Positions 1 through 10,478 of a stretch of DNA of 64,000 nucleotides are shown piece after piece. Below the pieces are notes generated by a model. It did not search any database. It was not told where the DNA came from and saw nothing but the letters and a program-made list of their open reading frames with translations. A program made the translations under genes and the position numbers. Origin of the DNA: Methylobacterium oryzae (lineage in GTDB: Bacteria; Pseudomonadota; Alphaproteobacteria; Rhizobiales; Beijerinckiaceae); the NCBI RefSeq assembly GCF_021398735.1, contig NZ_CP090349.1, forward strand, positions 4,793,001 to 4,857,000, in the 5' to 3' direction. Position 1 is the first letter of the stretch. Each line of letters begins with the position of its first letter.

Positions 1-222
1 TACGCGGCCCTGGAGATGCGCGGCTTCCGCGCGGTCGTGATCCCGATCCCGCCGGAAGGGTCGCGCGCCGAGCGCACGCGGATCCGGCTGCGGCTGCGCG
101 GCCTGAGCTGGCGCCTGGTGGATATCGAGATGGCGGAGATGCTGCGCGCGCAGATCGCCGCCAAGCTCAGCCGCGCCCTGGCACGCGCCAAGATCGGGGC
201 CAGTGCCGGCGAGGAGCGCTGA
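1..222 (+). CDS. Hypothetical protein, C-terminal part (5' end outside window)
   Basis: The frame is open from the first base and ends with TGA at 220-222, giving at least 73 residues. The visible part has a hydrophobic strand (FRAVVIPIPP) followed by an Arg-rich, probably helical region ending in a charged tail. An internal ATG lies at 16, but the frame continues to the window edge, so the true start is probably upstream. I recognise no family. GC-rich codon use matches the neighbours. Confidence 0.5.
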   Translation, partial: YAALEMRGFRAVVIPIPPEGSRAERTRIRLRLRGLSWRLVDIEMAEMLRAQIAAKLSRALARAKIGASAGEER

Positions 223-251
223 GAGGGCGCGGCAGCCTGGACGGCGAGGCG

Positions 252-638
252 CTATTTCGCCTTCGGCTCGCCCGGCGCGTTCTTGGGCTCGCGCGCCGCG
301 GCCTTGGGCTCGCGCGCCTCGATCAGGTCCTCGGCCTTCTCCTCGTCGGTGTCGCCGCTCTGCTCGATAGTCTTGCCCGGATTAGCGAGCAGGGAGCGCA
401 CGATCCCCAGCAGAACCTCGCACTCGCCGGGGAACTTGTAGCTCTCGAGGACGATCGCGGCGTCGCGCAGAGTCCGCAGATCGCGCACCAGCTGGGCGTT
501 GGCGTCCTCGCGCAGCTCGCTTTTCTTGGCGATAGCCTCCTCGATCTGCGCGCCCTTCACGTCGCAGGCGGCCCGGGCCGGCGATGCGACGACCGCGGCG
601 GCGAGTGCGAGACCGAGTGCGGGAAGAGAGCGCCACAT
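252..638 (-). CDS. Small exported hypothetical protein with signal peptide
   Basis: A 128-residue protein that begins with a clear Sec signal peptide (Ala/Leu-rich core, cleavage likely after SPARA-A around residue 23). The mature part is a charged helical domain with two Cys (positions 25 and about 73) that could form a disulfide. The tail is low complexity and repeats an REPK/EPK motif three times. The ATG has a GAGGA ribosome site 8 bases upstream. It is probably periplasmic; the function is unknown. It lies downstream of the response regulator on the same strand, but a link between them is not established. Confidence 0.65.
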   Translation of the reverse strand: MWRSLPALGLALAAAVVASPARAACDVKGAQIEEAIAKKSELREDANAQLVRDLRTLRDAAIVLESYKFPGECEVLLGIVRSLLANPGKTIEQSGDTDEEKAEDLIEAREPKAAAREPKNAPGEPKAK

Positions 639-662
639 GGCGGGTATCCTCGAAGATCCAGT

Positions 663-1094
663 TCAGAGGGTGTGCAGGGGCGCGGCGCGCAGGACATCCT
701 GCGTCAGCGCCACGAGTTGGCTCGGACGGTAGGGCTTCGGCACGAAGACCGAGCCCGGAACGGCCTCGCAGCCCGCCAGGGAAGCCCGGCCCCCGGAGGT
801 GTAGACGACCGGGAGGTCGGGCGAGAGCCGGCGGGCGCACCGGGCGAGCGACAGGCCGTCCGTGTTGCGGGCCAGATCGATATCGGTGAAGAGCAGGTCG
901 ACGCTCTCCCGGGCCAGGATCGCCTCGGCTTCCCAGGCATCCGCGGCGGTGAGCACCCGGTACCCCTCTTCGAGGAGCGCCTCGGCGGCCAGCTCGCACA
1001 CGGTCGGCTCATCCTCGACGACCAGGATCGTGGCGGCGCCCCGGTCCGGGACGGGTAGGGTCGGGCAGACGAACGCGGCGGCGAACGGAACCAT
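663..1094 (-). CDS. Single-domain response regulator (receiver domain only)
   Basis: A 143-residue protein made of one CheY-like receiver domain. The acidic pocket is in ILVVEDEP (around residues 24-30), the phospho-acceptor Asp is in LLFTDIDL, the switch residue is in VVYTSGG, and the conserved Lys is in VFVPKPY. There is no output domain, so it probably acts by protein contact or in a phosphorelay. I chose the ATG at 1094 rather than the upstream extension because the extension reads as low-complexity sequence unlike the family. The closest relatives by motif are the many short FixJ-type receivers of Rhizobiales. The partner kinase is not in this window. Confidence 0.8.
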   Translation of the reverse strand: MVPFAAAFVCPTLPVPDRGAATILVVEDEPTVCELAAEALLEEGYRVLTAADAWEAEAILARESVDLLFTDIDLARNTDGLSLARCARRLSPDLPVVYTSGGRASLAGCEAVPGSVFVPKPYRPSQLVALTQDVLRAAPLHTL

Positions 1095-1257
1095 GACGCA
1101 ACTCCCACTCACCCGGCGGGGGCACGGTGTTCCCGAGCCGGATCGCTGGGGCAACGACCCCTTCCGACGCGGCGTTCACCGTGTTTGCATCGAATTGCTC
1201 GGGTTTGGTGAGCGGCGCGTTAACCGCGGCCCGTCACCCCTGAACGAAGGCATCCGA

Positions 1258-1265
1258 ATGGTTAA
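1258..1265 (-). promoter_or_regulatory. Candidate CtrA half-site TTAACCAT
   Basis: The minus strand reads TTAACCAT, which equals the half-site described for the alphaproteobacterial cell-cycle regulator CtrA. It lies between the divergent response regulator and the DUF1275 gene, 37 bases before the GTG of the latter. A second GTTAACC lies about 40 bases away (near 1218). An 8-base match can occur by chance, so this is only suggestive. Confidence 0.3.
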
Positions 1266-1301
1266 CAGAGCGTTACCGATCTGCGACCGCGGGGCCGAAC
1301 C

Positions 1302-1976
1302 GTGAACCGCCCGGCTCAGTTGGGCGTCGGCCTGCTCCTCACCGGTATGGCCGGCTACGTCGACGCCCTCGGCTTCGTACGGCTCGGCGGCCTCTACACA
1401 TCCTTCATGAGCGGCAACACCACGCAGCTCGCCGTTCTCGGCGCCCAGGTCGAGCTGCACCACATGATCCTCCCGGCGATCCTGATCCTGGCGTTCCTGA
1501 CGGGATCGGTCCTCGGGAGCGGGCTGGCGATCCTGGTGCCGCCGCGCTGGGCGACGCCGGCGGTCCTCGCCTACGAGTCGCTCCTGATCCTCGCCGGTCT
1601 GGGGCTCGGACTCCAGTCGCCCGAGCTCGGCGTCGCGGCCTTCTTCGTCGCCTTGGCGATGGGATCCCAGAACGCGGTCCTGGCGCAGGTGAAAGGCTTC
1701 CGGGCCGGCACCACCTTCGTCACCGGCGCGCTGTTCAGCCTCGGCCAGAAGATCGCGCAGGCCCTGACCCGCACCGGAGATCCGCTAGGCTGGCTCGGCG
1801 ACGCCTCCGTCTGGATCTCGCTACTGTTCGGCGCCTACCTGGGCGCGCGGGCCTATCAGCAATTCGGTCTCTACGCGCTGATCGCCCCGGCGGCGATCTC
1901 GGGTGGCCTGGCGTTGATTACCGCCTTCCTGGTCTTGCGCACCGCGCCGCCGGCCGCAAATGTCCCCCCGACATGA
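1302..1976 (+). CDS. DUF1275 (YoaK-like) membrane protein
   Basis: A 224-residue integral membrane protein with about six hydrophobic segments. It carries the family hallmarks: GYVDALGF near residue 20, then a conserved SFMSGNTTQL, and later an MGSQNAV segment and an FVTGALFSLGQ motif. The family's function is not established; members are often annotated as possible transporters. The start is GTG (MNRPAQL), as no ATG lies nearby. Its stop overlaps the start of the next gene (ATGA), so the two are probably co-translated. Confidence 0.85.
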   Translation: MNRPAQLGVGLLLTGMAGYVDALGFVRLGGLYTSFMSGNTTQLAVLGAQVELHHMILPAILILAFLTGSVLGSGLAILVPPRWATPAVLAYESLLILAGLGLGLQSPELGVAAFFVALAMGSQNAVLAQVKGFRAGTTFVTGALFSLGQKIAQALTRTGDPLGWLGDASVWISLLFGAYLGARAYQQFGLYALIAPAAISGGLALITAFLVLRTAPPAANVPPT

Positions 1977-2986
1977 GCAGCCCCGTCAGCAACCCGTCCC
2001 TCACCAGTCACGTCGCCACGCTGGAGCCCGGCGAGCACGTGCTCGCCGCGCATTTCCTGAAGGACGTGCCGGCCCTGGCGCTCAGCGACGGCACGGTCGC
2101 GCTGGTGCGGGAGGACGGGATCGCCCGCGTCGCCGCCCATCCCGACAGCGGGATCCTCGTCGCGGCCGGCGGAGTCGACCGGCTGCTCACCGGGGGCGAC
2201 GACGGCCGCGTGGTGGCGATTCGCGCCGACGGCGCGACGGAGCAGCTCGGCCTCGCCAAGGGCGGCGCCTGGATCGACGCGCTCGCCGCCCATCCCGACG
2301 GTGCGGTGGCGTGGTCGGCCGGCCGGACCGTCGTGGCCCGCGACGCGAAGGGCCGCGAGAAGACCTTCGAGGCGCCGTCCTCCGCCCGCGGCCTCGTCTT
2401 CGCGCCCAAGGGCTACCGGCTCGGCGTCGCCCACTACAACGGCGTGAGCCTCTGGTACCCCAATCTGGAGACGCCCGCAGAGGTCATCACCTGGAAGGGC
2501 TCGCATATCGACGTCACGTGGTCGCCGGACGGGCGCTTCGTAGTGTCGACCATGCAGGAGAACAGCCTGCACGGCTGGCGCCTCCAGCCGGACCGCGGGC
2601 ACATGCGGATGTCGGGCTATCCCGGCAAGGTCCGCTCGATGTCGTGGTCGTTCGACGGGAACTTGCTCGCCACCAGCGGGGCCGAGGCGGCGATCGTGTG
2701 GCCCTTCGACTCCAAGGAAGGTCCGACCGGCAAGGCCCCGCGGGAATGCGGCGTCCGCCCGGCCCGTGTCTCCCGCGTGGCGTTCCACCCGAAGGCGCCG
2801 GTCCTGGCCATGGGCTACGAGGACGGCTGCATCCTGCTCGTCCGCTTCACCGACGCGGCCGAGTTGCTGGTGCGACCGGCCGTCCAGGGGAGCGGCGTCA
2901 CGGCGCTCGGCTGGGACGCGCGCGGCGGCCGCCTGCTGTTCGGCTGCGCCGACGGCAAGGCCGGCCTCCTCACGCTGCCGGGCTGA
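1973..2986 (+). CDS. WD40-repeat protein
   Basis: A 337-residue protein with repeated blades of the WD40 type: motifs such as DVTWSPDGRFVVSTMQ, SMSWSFDGNLLATSG and RVAFHPKAPVLAMGYEDG occur at roughly 40-residue spacing, giving about seven blades. No signal peptide or extra domain is visible, so it is probably a cytosolic beta-propeller used as a binding scaffold. The ATG overlaps the DUF1275 stop (ATGA), which implies translational coupling. The partner is unknown. Confidence 0.85.
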   Translation: MSSPVSNPSLTSHVATLEPGEHVLAAHFLKDVPALALSDGTVALVREDGIARVAAHPDSGILVAAGGVDRLLTGGDDGRVVAIRADGATEQLGLAKGGAWIDALAAHPDGAVAWSAGRTVVARDAKGREKTFEAPSSARGLVFAPKGYRLGVAHYNGVSLWYPNLETPAEVITWKGSHIDVTWSPDGRFVVSTMQENSLHGWRLQPDRGHMRMSGYPGKVRSMSWSFDGNLLATSGAEAAIVWPFDSKEGPTGKAPRECGVRPARVSRVAFHPKAPVLAMGYEDGCILLVRFTDAAELLVRPAVQGSGVTALGWDARGGRLLFGCADGKAGLLTLPG

Positions 2987-3078
2987 GACGCCGGGTCAGG
3001 GGTCGTCGCACCCGCGGCTGGAACCACCGCCCCGCGCATGCTCTTTGTCGGGGGTCGATTCCCCGCCGGAGGCCAGGC

Positions 3079-3603
3079 ATGTTTCGCGTGTTCCGCACCT
3101 TCGGCCTCGCCCTCGGCCTGCTCGGAGGCTTGGTCGCCGCGCAGGCCCCAGAATTCGCGCAGCAATACGCGCAGCGCCTCGGGGGCGCCGCGGACGAGCT
3201 CCGTCGGCAGGTGGCGGTCCTCGAATCCGACGCGCAGGCGTCCGGGACGACGCGCGAGGGCGCCGTCGACCGGCTGCGCGCCAACCCGGACCAGCTCGTC
3301 GCCCGCCGCGGCGAGGCCGCGCGGGCCGACATCGCCCGTCTCGCCCGCCTGAGCGCCCAGCAGCAGGCCCTGAGTGCGGCGACGAGCCCACTCGGACGTG
3401 TGGTGGCGATGCTCCGCGACCCTGACGTGCCGGTGGCCGAGGCCGCCTATCACGACTTCAGCCCGGCCGTGCCCACGAACGCCGACGGCTTGGCCGCGGG
3501 TCTGATCGGGTTCTTCGTCGCGTGGGGCGGCTGGCGCGTCGCCTCGGATGTCGGCCGGCGGGCCGCACGCCGGCGCCCGCGGGAGACCGCGACCGTCGCC
3601 TGA
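3079..3603 (+). CDS. DUF2937-family membrane protein
   Basis: A 174-residue protein with an N-terminal hydrophobic segment (residues 5-22) and a C-terminal one (around 139-158) flanking a mostly helical, Arg/Gln-rich periplasmic or cytoplasmic loop. This layout and the motif PEFAQQYAQRLGGA match DUF2937 as I know it. The ATG at 3079 is chosen over upstream frame extension, which reads as Arg-rich shadow sequence. The function is unknown. Confidence 0.7.
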   Translation: MFRVFRTFGLALGLLGGLVAAQAPEFAQQYAQRLGGAADELRRQVAVLESDAQASGTTREGAVDRLRANPDQLVARRGEAARADIARLARLSAQQQALSAATSPLGRVVAMLRDPDVPVAEAAYHDFSPAVPTNADGLAAGLIGFFVAWGGWRVASDVGRRAARRRPRETATVA

Positions 3604-3709
3604 GCGCCGTTCGCGCGGGCCAGACTGTGGCGCAACGTCTACAGCAGCTTGCGCGAGCCTTGCGTATCGAGCAGGGATCCGGCCGTCCCGGTCCGGGAGA
3701 AGGCGCAAG

Positions 3710-4948
3710 ATGCCGCGCGCGTCGAACTCCACCACCATCGATCCGGCGCTCGACGCCGCCGCGCTGCTGCGGCGTATCGGCTTCTTCGGCCTCTTCGTGG
3801 TTCTCCCCGTCCTCGCACAGGTCGCCCGCCGCGCCTCGGTGATCCTCGCGCCGATCGCCGTGATCCTCCTGATCATCGCCAGCGTCATCGACCGGCGCCA
3901 GCGTCCGGTCCGACCGGCGACCTATCGCCTCCTGACGGCTCCGGCCTTCCTGGCGGGCATGCTGGTCGTGCTGTGGTCGGCGCTCTCGCTGACCTGGACG
4001 CCCTTCCTCGGGCCGGCGCTAGAGCGGCTGGCCAATCTCGGCGCAACCATCGGCCTCGCCCTCCTGGGCTACCTCGCCCTCCCCGACAGGATGCGCTCGG
4101 CCAACCTCTACCTCCTGCCGCTCGGTGTCGTGGCAGGCGCGATCGTGGCGATCATGCTCGGGCTGTTCGGCGCCCACATCGCGCCGCCCGGCGTCGAGGA
4201 TGACGGGGCCCTCGATCGCGGCCTCGTCCTGCTCATCCTGCTGCTCTGGCCGGCCCTCGCGTGGCTGCGGTCCCGCCGCCGCGACCGGGAGGCGCTGGGC
4301 CTCGCGCTGCTCGTCGCCCTGGCGCTCACGGTCCAGCCAGACGGGACGCAGATCGCCGCCCTGTCGGTCGGTGCCGTCGCCTTCGCGGTGACGAGCTACC
4401 GGCCGAGGCTCGGGGTGACGCTCACCGCTCTCCTCTTGGCCGCCCTGCTGGCGGCGGCGCCGTTGCTCCCCTTCCTGGCGCGGCCGGTTGGCGCCGCTCT
4501 CTTCGGGCCGGTCGCACCCGCGGTGCTGTCGCTGAAGAGCTGGCAGAAGGTCGTCACCTCCGATCCGGTGCGGCTGATCACCGGGCACGGCTTCGAGACG
4601 GCCCTGCGCGGACGCCTGGTCGGCCTCCTGCCGGCCAACGCACCGACCACGGCGCTCTTCGAGTTCTGGTACGAGCTCGGCATCGTCGGCGCCCTCGCCG
4701 CCGCCTTCGCCCTCTACGCCTCGATCCGGCGGGCCGGCCGGGACGGCCCGGCCCTCGTTCCCGGCGCGATGGGCTGCTTCGCCGCCGCCTTCACGGTGGC
4801 CTGCCTGAGCGTCGGGCTGACTGCCGTCTGGTGGCTCACGACGATCGCCATCGCGATCGTGGTCTTCGTCGCGGTGGAGCGCGGCCAGTTCCGGACCAGC
4901 CGGCCGAAGGTCGCCAAGCTGCATCGCATGCAGACGCGGGGGGAGTGA
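3710..4948 (+). CDS. O-antigen ligase/polymerase-like membrane protein
   Basis: A 412-residue polytopic membrane protein with roughly ten to twelve hydrophobic segments. A long loop in the second half contains a GHGFETALRG motif followed by FEFWYELGIVGALAA, the pattern seen in the Wzy_C/WaaL O-antigen ligase superfamily (an H-containing loop, then NxxLe-like E-L-G-I-xG). It probably acts in the inner membrane on an undecaprenyl-linked glycan. The ATG at 3710 directly precedes the hydrophobic core and follows a GGAGAAGG-like ribosome site. The substrate cannot be read from sequence, and no other surface-glycan gene is adjacent. Confidence 0.7.
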   Translation: MPRASNSTTIDPALDAAALLRRIGFFGLFVVLPVLAQVARRASVILAPIAVILLIIASVIDRRQRPVRPATYRLLTAPAFLAGMLVVLWSALSLTWTPFLGPALERLANLGATIGLALLGYLALPDRMRSANLYLLPLGVVAGAIVAIMLGLFGAHIAPPGVEDDGALDRGLVLLILLLWPALAWLRSRRRDREALGLALLVALALTVQPDGTQIAALSVGAVAFAVTSYRPRLGVTLTALLLAALLAAAPLLPFLARPVGAALFGPVAPAVLSLKSWQKVVTSDPVRLITGHGFETALRGRLVGLLPANAPTTALFEFWYELGIVGALAAAFALYASIRRAGRDGPALVPGAMGCFAAAFTVACLSVGLTAVWWLTTIAIAIVVFVAVERGQFRTSRPKVAKLHRMQTRGE

Positions 4949-4952
4949 GCGG

Positions 4953-5972
4953 TCAGGCGCGCAGGAAACCGTGCAGGCGGATCCAGGCCAGGAAAAGGCC
5001 CGGCCAGGCCGCCACGGGTGTCCCGGGCGCGCCGAGCCCGAAGCCGTGGCCGCCGCGCTCGAACAGGTGCAGCTCGGCCGGCACCCGCGCCTTGCGCAGC
5101 GCCGAGAACATCAGCAGCGGGTGGTCGGCCACGGCGACGGGGTCGTCGATCGCCTGGACCAAAAAGGTCGGCGGCGTCTCCGGCCCGACCTGCAGATCCA
5201 CCGAGTAGGTCTTCATCTCGTCGGGGGTGACCTCGTCGCCGACCAGGATGCGGCGGGTCGCGGTCCGGTCGAACGGCTTGCGCATGGTGATGACGGGGTA
5301 GATCAGACCGGCCAGCACCGGCCGGGTCGGCTGGGCGTCGGCGGTGTCGACGCCCGCGTACAGGTCCCGGGCGCTCCCGACGGCGGTCTCGCCCATCAGG
5401 TGGCCGCCCGCCGAGAAGCCGAGGACGCCGACCCGCGCGGGATCGATGCCGAACTCAGCGCCGCGCGCCCGGACCAGCCGGAGGGCGCGCTGCGCGTCCT
5501 GCCGCGGCGCGTCCGGCCCCGAGCCCCAGCCCTCCGCGGGCAGGCGGTAGACGAGGAGGAAGACCGTGATGCCGGCGGCGTTCAGGACGCGGCCGACCGG
5601 GACGCCCTCGTTACCGAGGGCGATGAACTCGTAGCCGCCGCCCGCCGCAACGATCATCGCGGCGCCGTTCGGGTTGGCCGGACGCATGACCAGCAGACAG
5701 GGCCGCGCGACCCGGGTGACGTCGCCGAAGGTCCCCTCGACGTAGCGGTAGCCGTCCGGGTTCGGCCCGTCACCGCCGCCCGGCGGCGCGCCGGGCCACA
5801 GCTCGATCACCTGCAGATCCGCGCCGGGCAGCGAGCGCGGCAGAGCCCGGATCGACTCGTGCGGCGCGGGCTGCGGTGCCGTCTCCGCCGGCCCTTCCGC
5901 CCGGGCGTTGCGCAGCCCGAGGACGCTTCCGAGACCGGCGAGCAGGAGACGGCGGTCGAGGCGCAAAGGCAT
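4953..5972 (-). CDS. Exported alpha/beta hydrolase (esterase/lipase-like)
   Basis: A 339-residue alpha/beta-hydrolase. The nucleophile elbow is GFSAGG (around residue 190), the oxyanion region includes AAGGGYEF, and the C-terminal acid and His are in QAIDDPV and RGGHGFG. It resembles the bacterial acetyl-xylan-esterase/BD-FAE group. Residues 3-25 form a signal sequence with an Arg pair (LDRRLLLAG), possibly a Tat signal, so it should be exported. I chose the ATG at 5972 because the upstream extension is Pro/Gly-rich with no family match. The natural substrate is unknown. Confidence 0.8.
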   Translation of the reverse strand: MPLRLDRRLLLAGLGSVLGLRNARAEGPAETAPQPAPHESIRALPRSLPGADLQVIELWPGAPPGGGDGPNPDGYRYVEGTFGDVTRVARPCLLVMRPANPNGAAMIVAAGGGYEFIALGNEGVPVGRVLNAAGITVFLLVYRLPAEGWGSGPDAPRQDAQRALRLVRARGAEFGIDPARVGVLGFSAGGHLMGETAVGSARDLYAGVDTADAQPTRPVLAGLIYPVITMRKPFDRTATRRILVGDEVTPDEMKTYSVDLQVGPETPPTFLVQAIDDPVAVADHPLLMFSALRKARVPAELHLFERGGHGFGLGAPGTPVAAWPGLFLAWIRLHGFLRA

Positions 5973-6081
5973 CTCCCGGGTGAGGCCGCGCGCGGGACCG
6001 CCCCCCGGCGAGCCCGGCTCCCGCGGGAGCGCGGGGGCAACGCCCAAGGACGCGAGGCGGGTTCCGTCGCGGCGGCGCGCC

Positions 6082-7383
6082 TCAGCTCTTTCGCGCGATG
6101 ACGGCGACGTAGAAGCCGTCGGTCCCAGTCCGCAGCGGGCTCATCTGGATCCCGTGGGCCGTCTTCCGCACGGCTGACCGGAGCGAATCCGGCCCTGTTG
6201 CCAGCACCTCGTCCGCGGGGACGACGTCGAAGCGGCCGCGCCAGCCCGACAGGAGGCCGGAGACGGCGGCGTCGTTCTCCGCCGAGAGCAGCGAGCAGGT
6301 GATGTAGACGATCCGGCCGCCGGGCCTGACGAGCCGCGCCGCCCGATCGAGCACCTGGGCCTGTTCGGCGGTCCGCAGCGCGAGACTTCCGGGCCGCAGC
6401 CGCCATTTGGCATCCGGATTCCGGCGCCACGTGCCGGACCCGGTGCAGGGCGCGTCGACCACCACCCGGTCGACCTTGCCGTCGAGATCCTCCAAGACGT
6501 CGGCGCGCGCCTTGCCGCTGCGCGGGGTTCGCACCTCGGCCAGCGCACCGGACCGGCGCAGGCGCTCGTGGATCGGCGCGAGCCGGCGCGGATCGCCGTC
6601 GGTGGCGATCAGGCGGGCGCCGTTGCCCGTCTCCGCCGCGAGGGTCAGGGTCTTGCCGCCGCCGCCCGCACAGAGGTCGACGATGGTCTCGCCGGCGCGC
6701 GGCGCGGCGAGGAGCGCGGCGAGCTGCGAGCCCTCATCCTGGATCTCGTACCAGCCCTCCAGGAACTCGGCCTCGACGTGGAGCGCCGGACCGCGCCCGT
6801 CGGCGCCGATCGGGACGCGCAGGCCCGCCGGCGCGTGCGGTGTCGGCGCGGCGTCGTAGGCCGCGAGCGCCGGCAGGATCGCGTCGCGGTCGCCGCGCAG
6901 GGCGTTCACGCGGATATCGAGGGGCGCGCGCCGCGCCAGCGCCTTCAGCTCCGGAACGAGGTCGTCGCCGAGCGTGGCCGCGAGGTCCGGGAGCACGAAG
7001 GCCGGCGCGTCGCCCGCCACCTCCGGCGGCGCATCCTGCAGCGTCCCGCCGTCGAGGCGCGCGCGCTCGTCGTCGCTGAGCGGGGCCGGCGCGAAGCGCT
7101 CGCCGGTGAACAGGGCCGCGACCGAAGCCGCCGCGAGCCCCTGCTGCAGGCGCAGTGTGCCGATGAGGACGGCGCGCGGCGTGTCCGCGCCCATGATCCA
7201 GGCCGCCGACGCCCGCCGCCGCAGGGCGTCGTAGACGAGGCTGGCGATGCCCGCGCGGTCGCCCGAGCCGGCGAAGCGGTGGGCGAGACCCCAGTCCTTG
7301 AGGGCGTCGGCGGCCGGCCGACGCCGCTCGGCGATATCGGTGAGGACTTCGATGGCGGCGGAGCAGCGAGCGGCGGGGGTCAG
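6082..7383 (-). CDS. rsmB: RsmB/NOP-family RNA (cytosine-5) methyltransferase
   Basis: The protein has an N-terminal NusB-like helical domain and a C-terminal Rossmann methyltransferase. It contains the SAM motif IVDLCAGGGGKTL, the motif-IV Cys in DAPCTGSGTWRR and the motif-VI catalytic Cys in YITCSLL. It should methylate a cytosine of 16S rRNA (C967 in E. coli). Start: there is no ATG, GTG or TTG in frame between 7383 and the GTG at 7464, and that GTG has no ribosome site. A CTG at 7381-7383 sits 8 bases after AAGGA and gives a 433-residue protein whose N-terminus (LTPAARCSAAIEVL) fits the family, so I place the start there. If the GTG were used, the protein would gain 27 unlikely residues. 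Confidence 0.85.
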   Translation of the reverse strand: MTPAARCSAAIEVLTDIAERRRPAADALKDWGLAHRFAGSGDRAGIASLVYDALRRRASAAWIMGADTPRAVLIGTLRLQQGLAAASVAALFTGERFAPAPLSDDERARLDGGTLQDAPPEVAGDAPAFVLPDLAATLGDDLVPELKALARRAPLDIRVNALRGDRDAILPALAAYDAAPTPHAPAGLRVPIGADGRGPALHVEAEFLEGWYEIQDEGSQLAALLAAPRAGETIVDLCAGGGGKTLTLAAETGNGARLIATDGDPRRLAPIHERLRRSGALAEVRTPRSGKARADVLEDLDGKVDRVVVDAPCTGSGTWRRNPDAKWRLRPGSLALRTAEQAQVLDRAARLVRPGGRIVYITCSLLSAENDAAVSGLLSGWRGRFDVVPADEVLATGPDSLRSAVRKTAHGIQMSPLRTGTDGFYVAVIARKS

Positions 7384-7619
7384 AGTTCGGATCCTTCGGA
7401 ATGCCTCAGCGACGCTATGAACGACGCCGTGAACGATGACGCGAAACGGCCACGCTTGGCCCACGATGCCGCCACGTTACGGCCGAGCTTCCTGCACCTT
7501 CGCGGCGCAGACCGTGCTGCGGTCGGTCCGCCGTGCGGGCCGCCGCGTGTCGTATGGCATCCGCCCGCCCCGGACCAGACCGGTCCGTCGCCGGGCGCAT
7601 CCCGGGAGTACCTCAGCCC

Positions 7620-7793
7620 ATGACGTCCACCGTTCGCGTCACCCTCGCGGCCCTGGTCACCGCCTCGCTCGCCGCCTGCGCGAGCGCGCCCGCCGCCCAG
7701 CCGGAGCTGACGCCGGTGCCGCGTCCGCGGGTCGATGCCAAGACGCAGCTCGAATACGGCAACCCGCCCCCGCCGCCGCCCGGCCGCTACTGA
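7620..7793 (+). CDS. Small lipoprotein
   Basis: A 57-residue product with a lipoprotein signal: a hydrophobic core, then the lipobox LAAC at about residues 17-20. The mature part is short and Pro-rich, ending in a run of six Pro before GRY. It is probably anchored in a membrane by the lipidated Cys. The function is unknown. It is divergent from the methyltransferase gene and convergent with panE. Confidence 0.65.
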   Translation: MTSTVRVTLAALVTASLAACASAPAAQPELTPVPRPRVDAKTQLEYGNPPPPPPGRY

Positions 7794-7814
7794 AGCGTCC
7801 GCGCGGGGGGCGGC

Positions 7815-8759
7815 TCAGGCCGCCTCCCGCGCCCGGCGGGCCTCGTAGGCCTTGAGGCCGGTATAGACCGCGGCCAGGAGCGGGAACGGCACCTCCGGCG
7901 CCAGCCGCTGGCCGCGGGCGATCAGGTCGCCGATCACGTGGTCCGCCTCGATCCGCCCCTTGTTCTCGATGTCGCGCAGCATCGAGGCCGTGAAGGTGGA
8001 CCCGGCCGCCGTCAGCTGCGCCCGCGCCCGCTCGGCCACGACGGCGCGCGGCTCGTAGCCGCTGGCCGCGGCGACGCTCGTGCATTCGGCGTGCAGCGCA
8101 GAGATCAGCGCGGTGCCCTCGGGCGCCGCCACGATGTCGCCGACCGCGGCGCGCATCAGCGTGGTCGCCCCGGCGAGCGTCGCCAGGAACACCCACTTCT
8201 CCCACATCTCCTGCAGGATCACGTCGCTCAGGCGCGGCTGAAACTTGAGGCCGCGCATCAGGGCGTCGACCGCCTCGATCCGCGCCGAGCGCGACCCGTC
8301 GCGCTCGCCGTAGGTGATGCTGCACAGCTCGCTCATGTGGCGGATCGCGCCGTCCGGCGCGAGCGTCGCGGCGATTGCGCAGGAGCCGCCGAGCACGCGC
8401 CCGGCGCCGAACCGGGCGTCGAGCACGTCGAGATGCGACATGCCGTTGAGCACGGGCAGGATCGCGGTGTCAGGGCCCACGGCCGGCGCGAGGTCCGCGA
8501 CGGCGCTGTCGAGGTCGTAGGCCTTGCACGACAGCAGGATCAGGTCGAACTGCCCGGCCCCGGCCAGCTTATCGGCCGTGACGGTGGGCGGAGCGGGCAG
8601 GTGCAGGTCGCCGAGCGGCGAGCGGACGTTCAGGCCGTCCGCCGCCAGCTTCGCCGCCCGCGCCGGCCGAACCAGGAAGGTCACGTCGGCGCCCGCCTCG
8701 GCGAGGCGCGCCCCGAAATAGCCGCCGGTCGCGCCGGCCCCGACGATCAGCGTGCGCAT
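7815..8759 (-). CDS. panE: 2-dehydropantoate 2-reductase
   Basis: A 314-residue member of the ketopantoate reductase family. The N-terminus carries the NADPH-binding GAGATGGYFG motif. The catalytic Lys is likely in MWEKWVFLA around residue 180, and the C-terminal helical domain includes a SMLRDIENKGRIEADH motif. It reduces 2-dehydropantoate to pantoate for coenzyme A synthesis. Some family members act on other 2-keto acids, and the rest of the pathway is not nearby, so the exact role is likely but unproven. It ends 7 bases downstream of the start side of guaB's stop and may be cotranscribed. Confidence 0.85.
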   Translation of the reverse strand: MRTLIVGAGATGGYFGARLAEAGADVTFLVRPARAAKLAADGLNVRSPLGDLHLPAPPTVTADKLAGAGQFDLILLSCKAYDLDSAVADLAPAVGPDTAILPVLNGMSHLDVLDARFGAGRVLGGSCAIAATLAPDGAIRHMSELCSITYGERDGSRSARIEAVDALMRGLKFQPRLSDVILQEMWEKWVFLATLAGATTLMRAAVGDIVAAPEGTALISALHAECTSVAAASGYEPRAVVAERARAQLTAAGSTFTASMLRDIENKGRIEADHVIGDLIARGQRLAPEVPFPLLAAVYTGLKAYEARRAREAA

Positions 8760-8766
8760 CGATGCC

Positions 8767-10452
<1,686 letters not shown>

Positions 10453-10478
10453 TCAGACGCGGAGTTGGCGCGGGCGCT

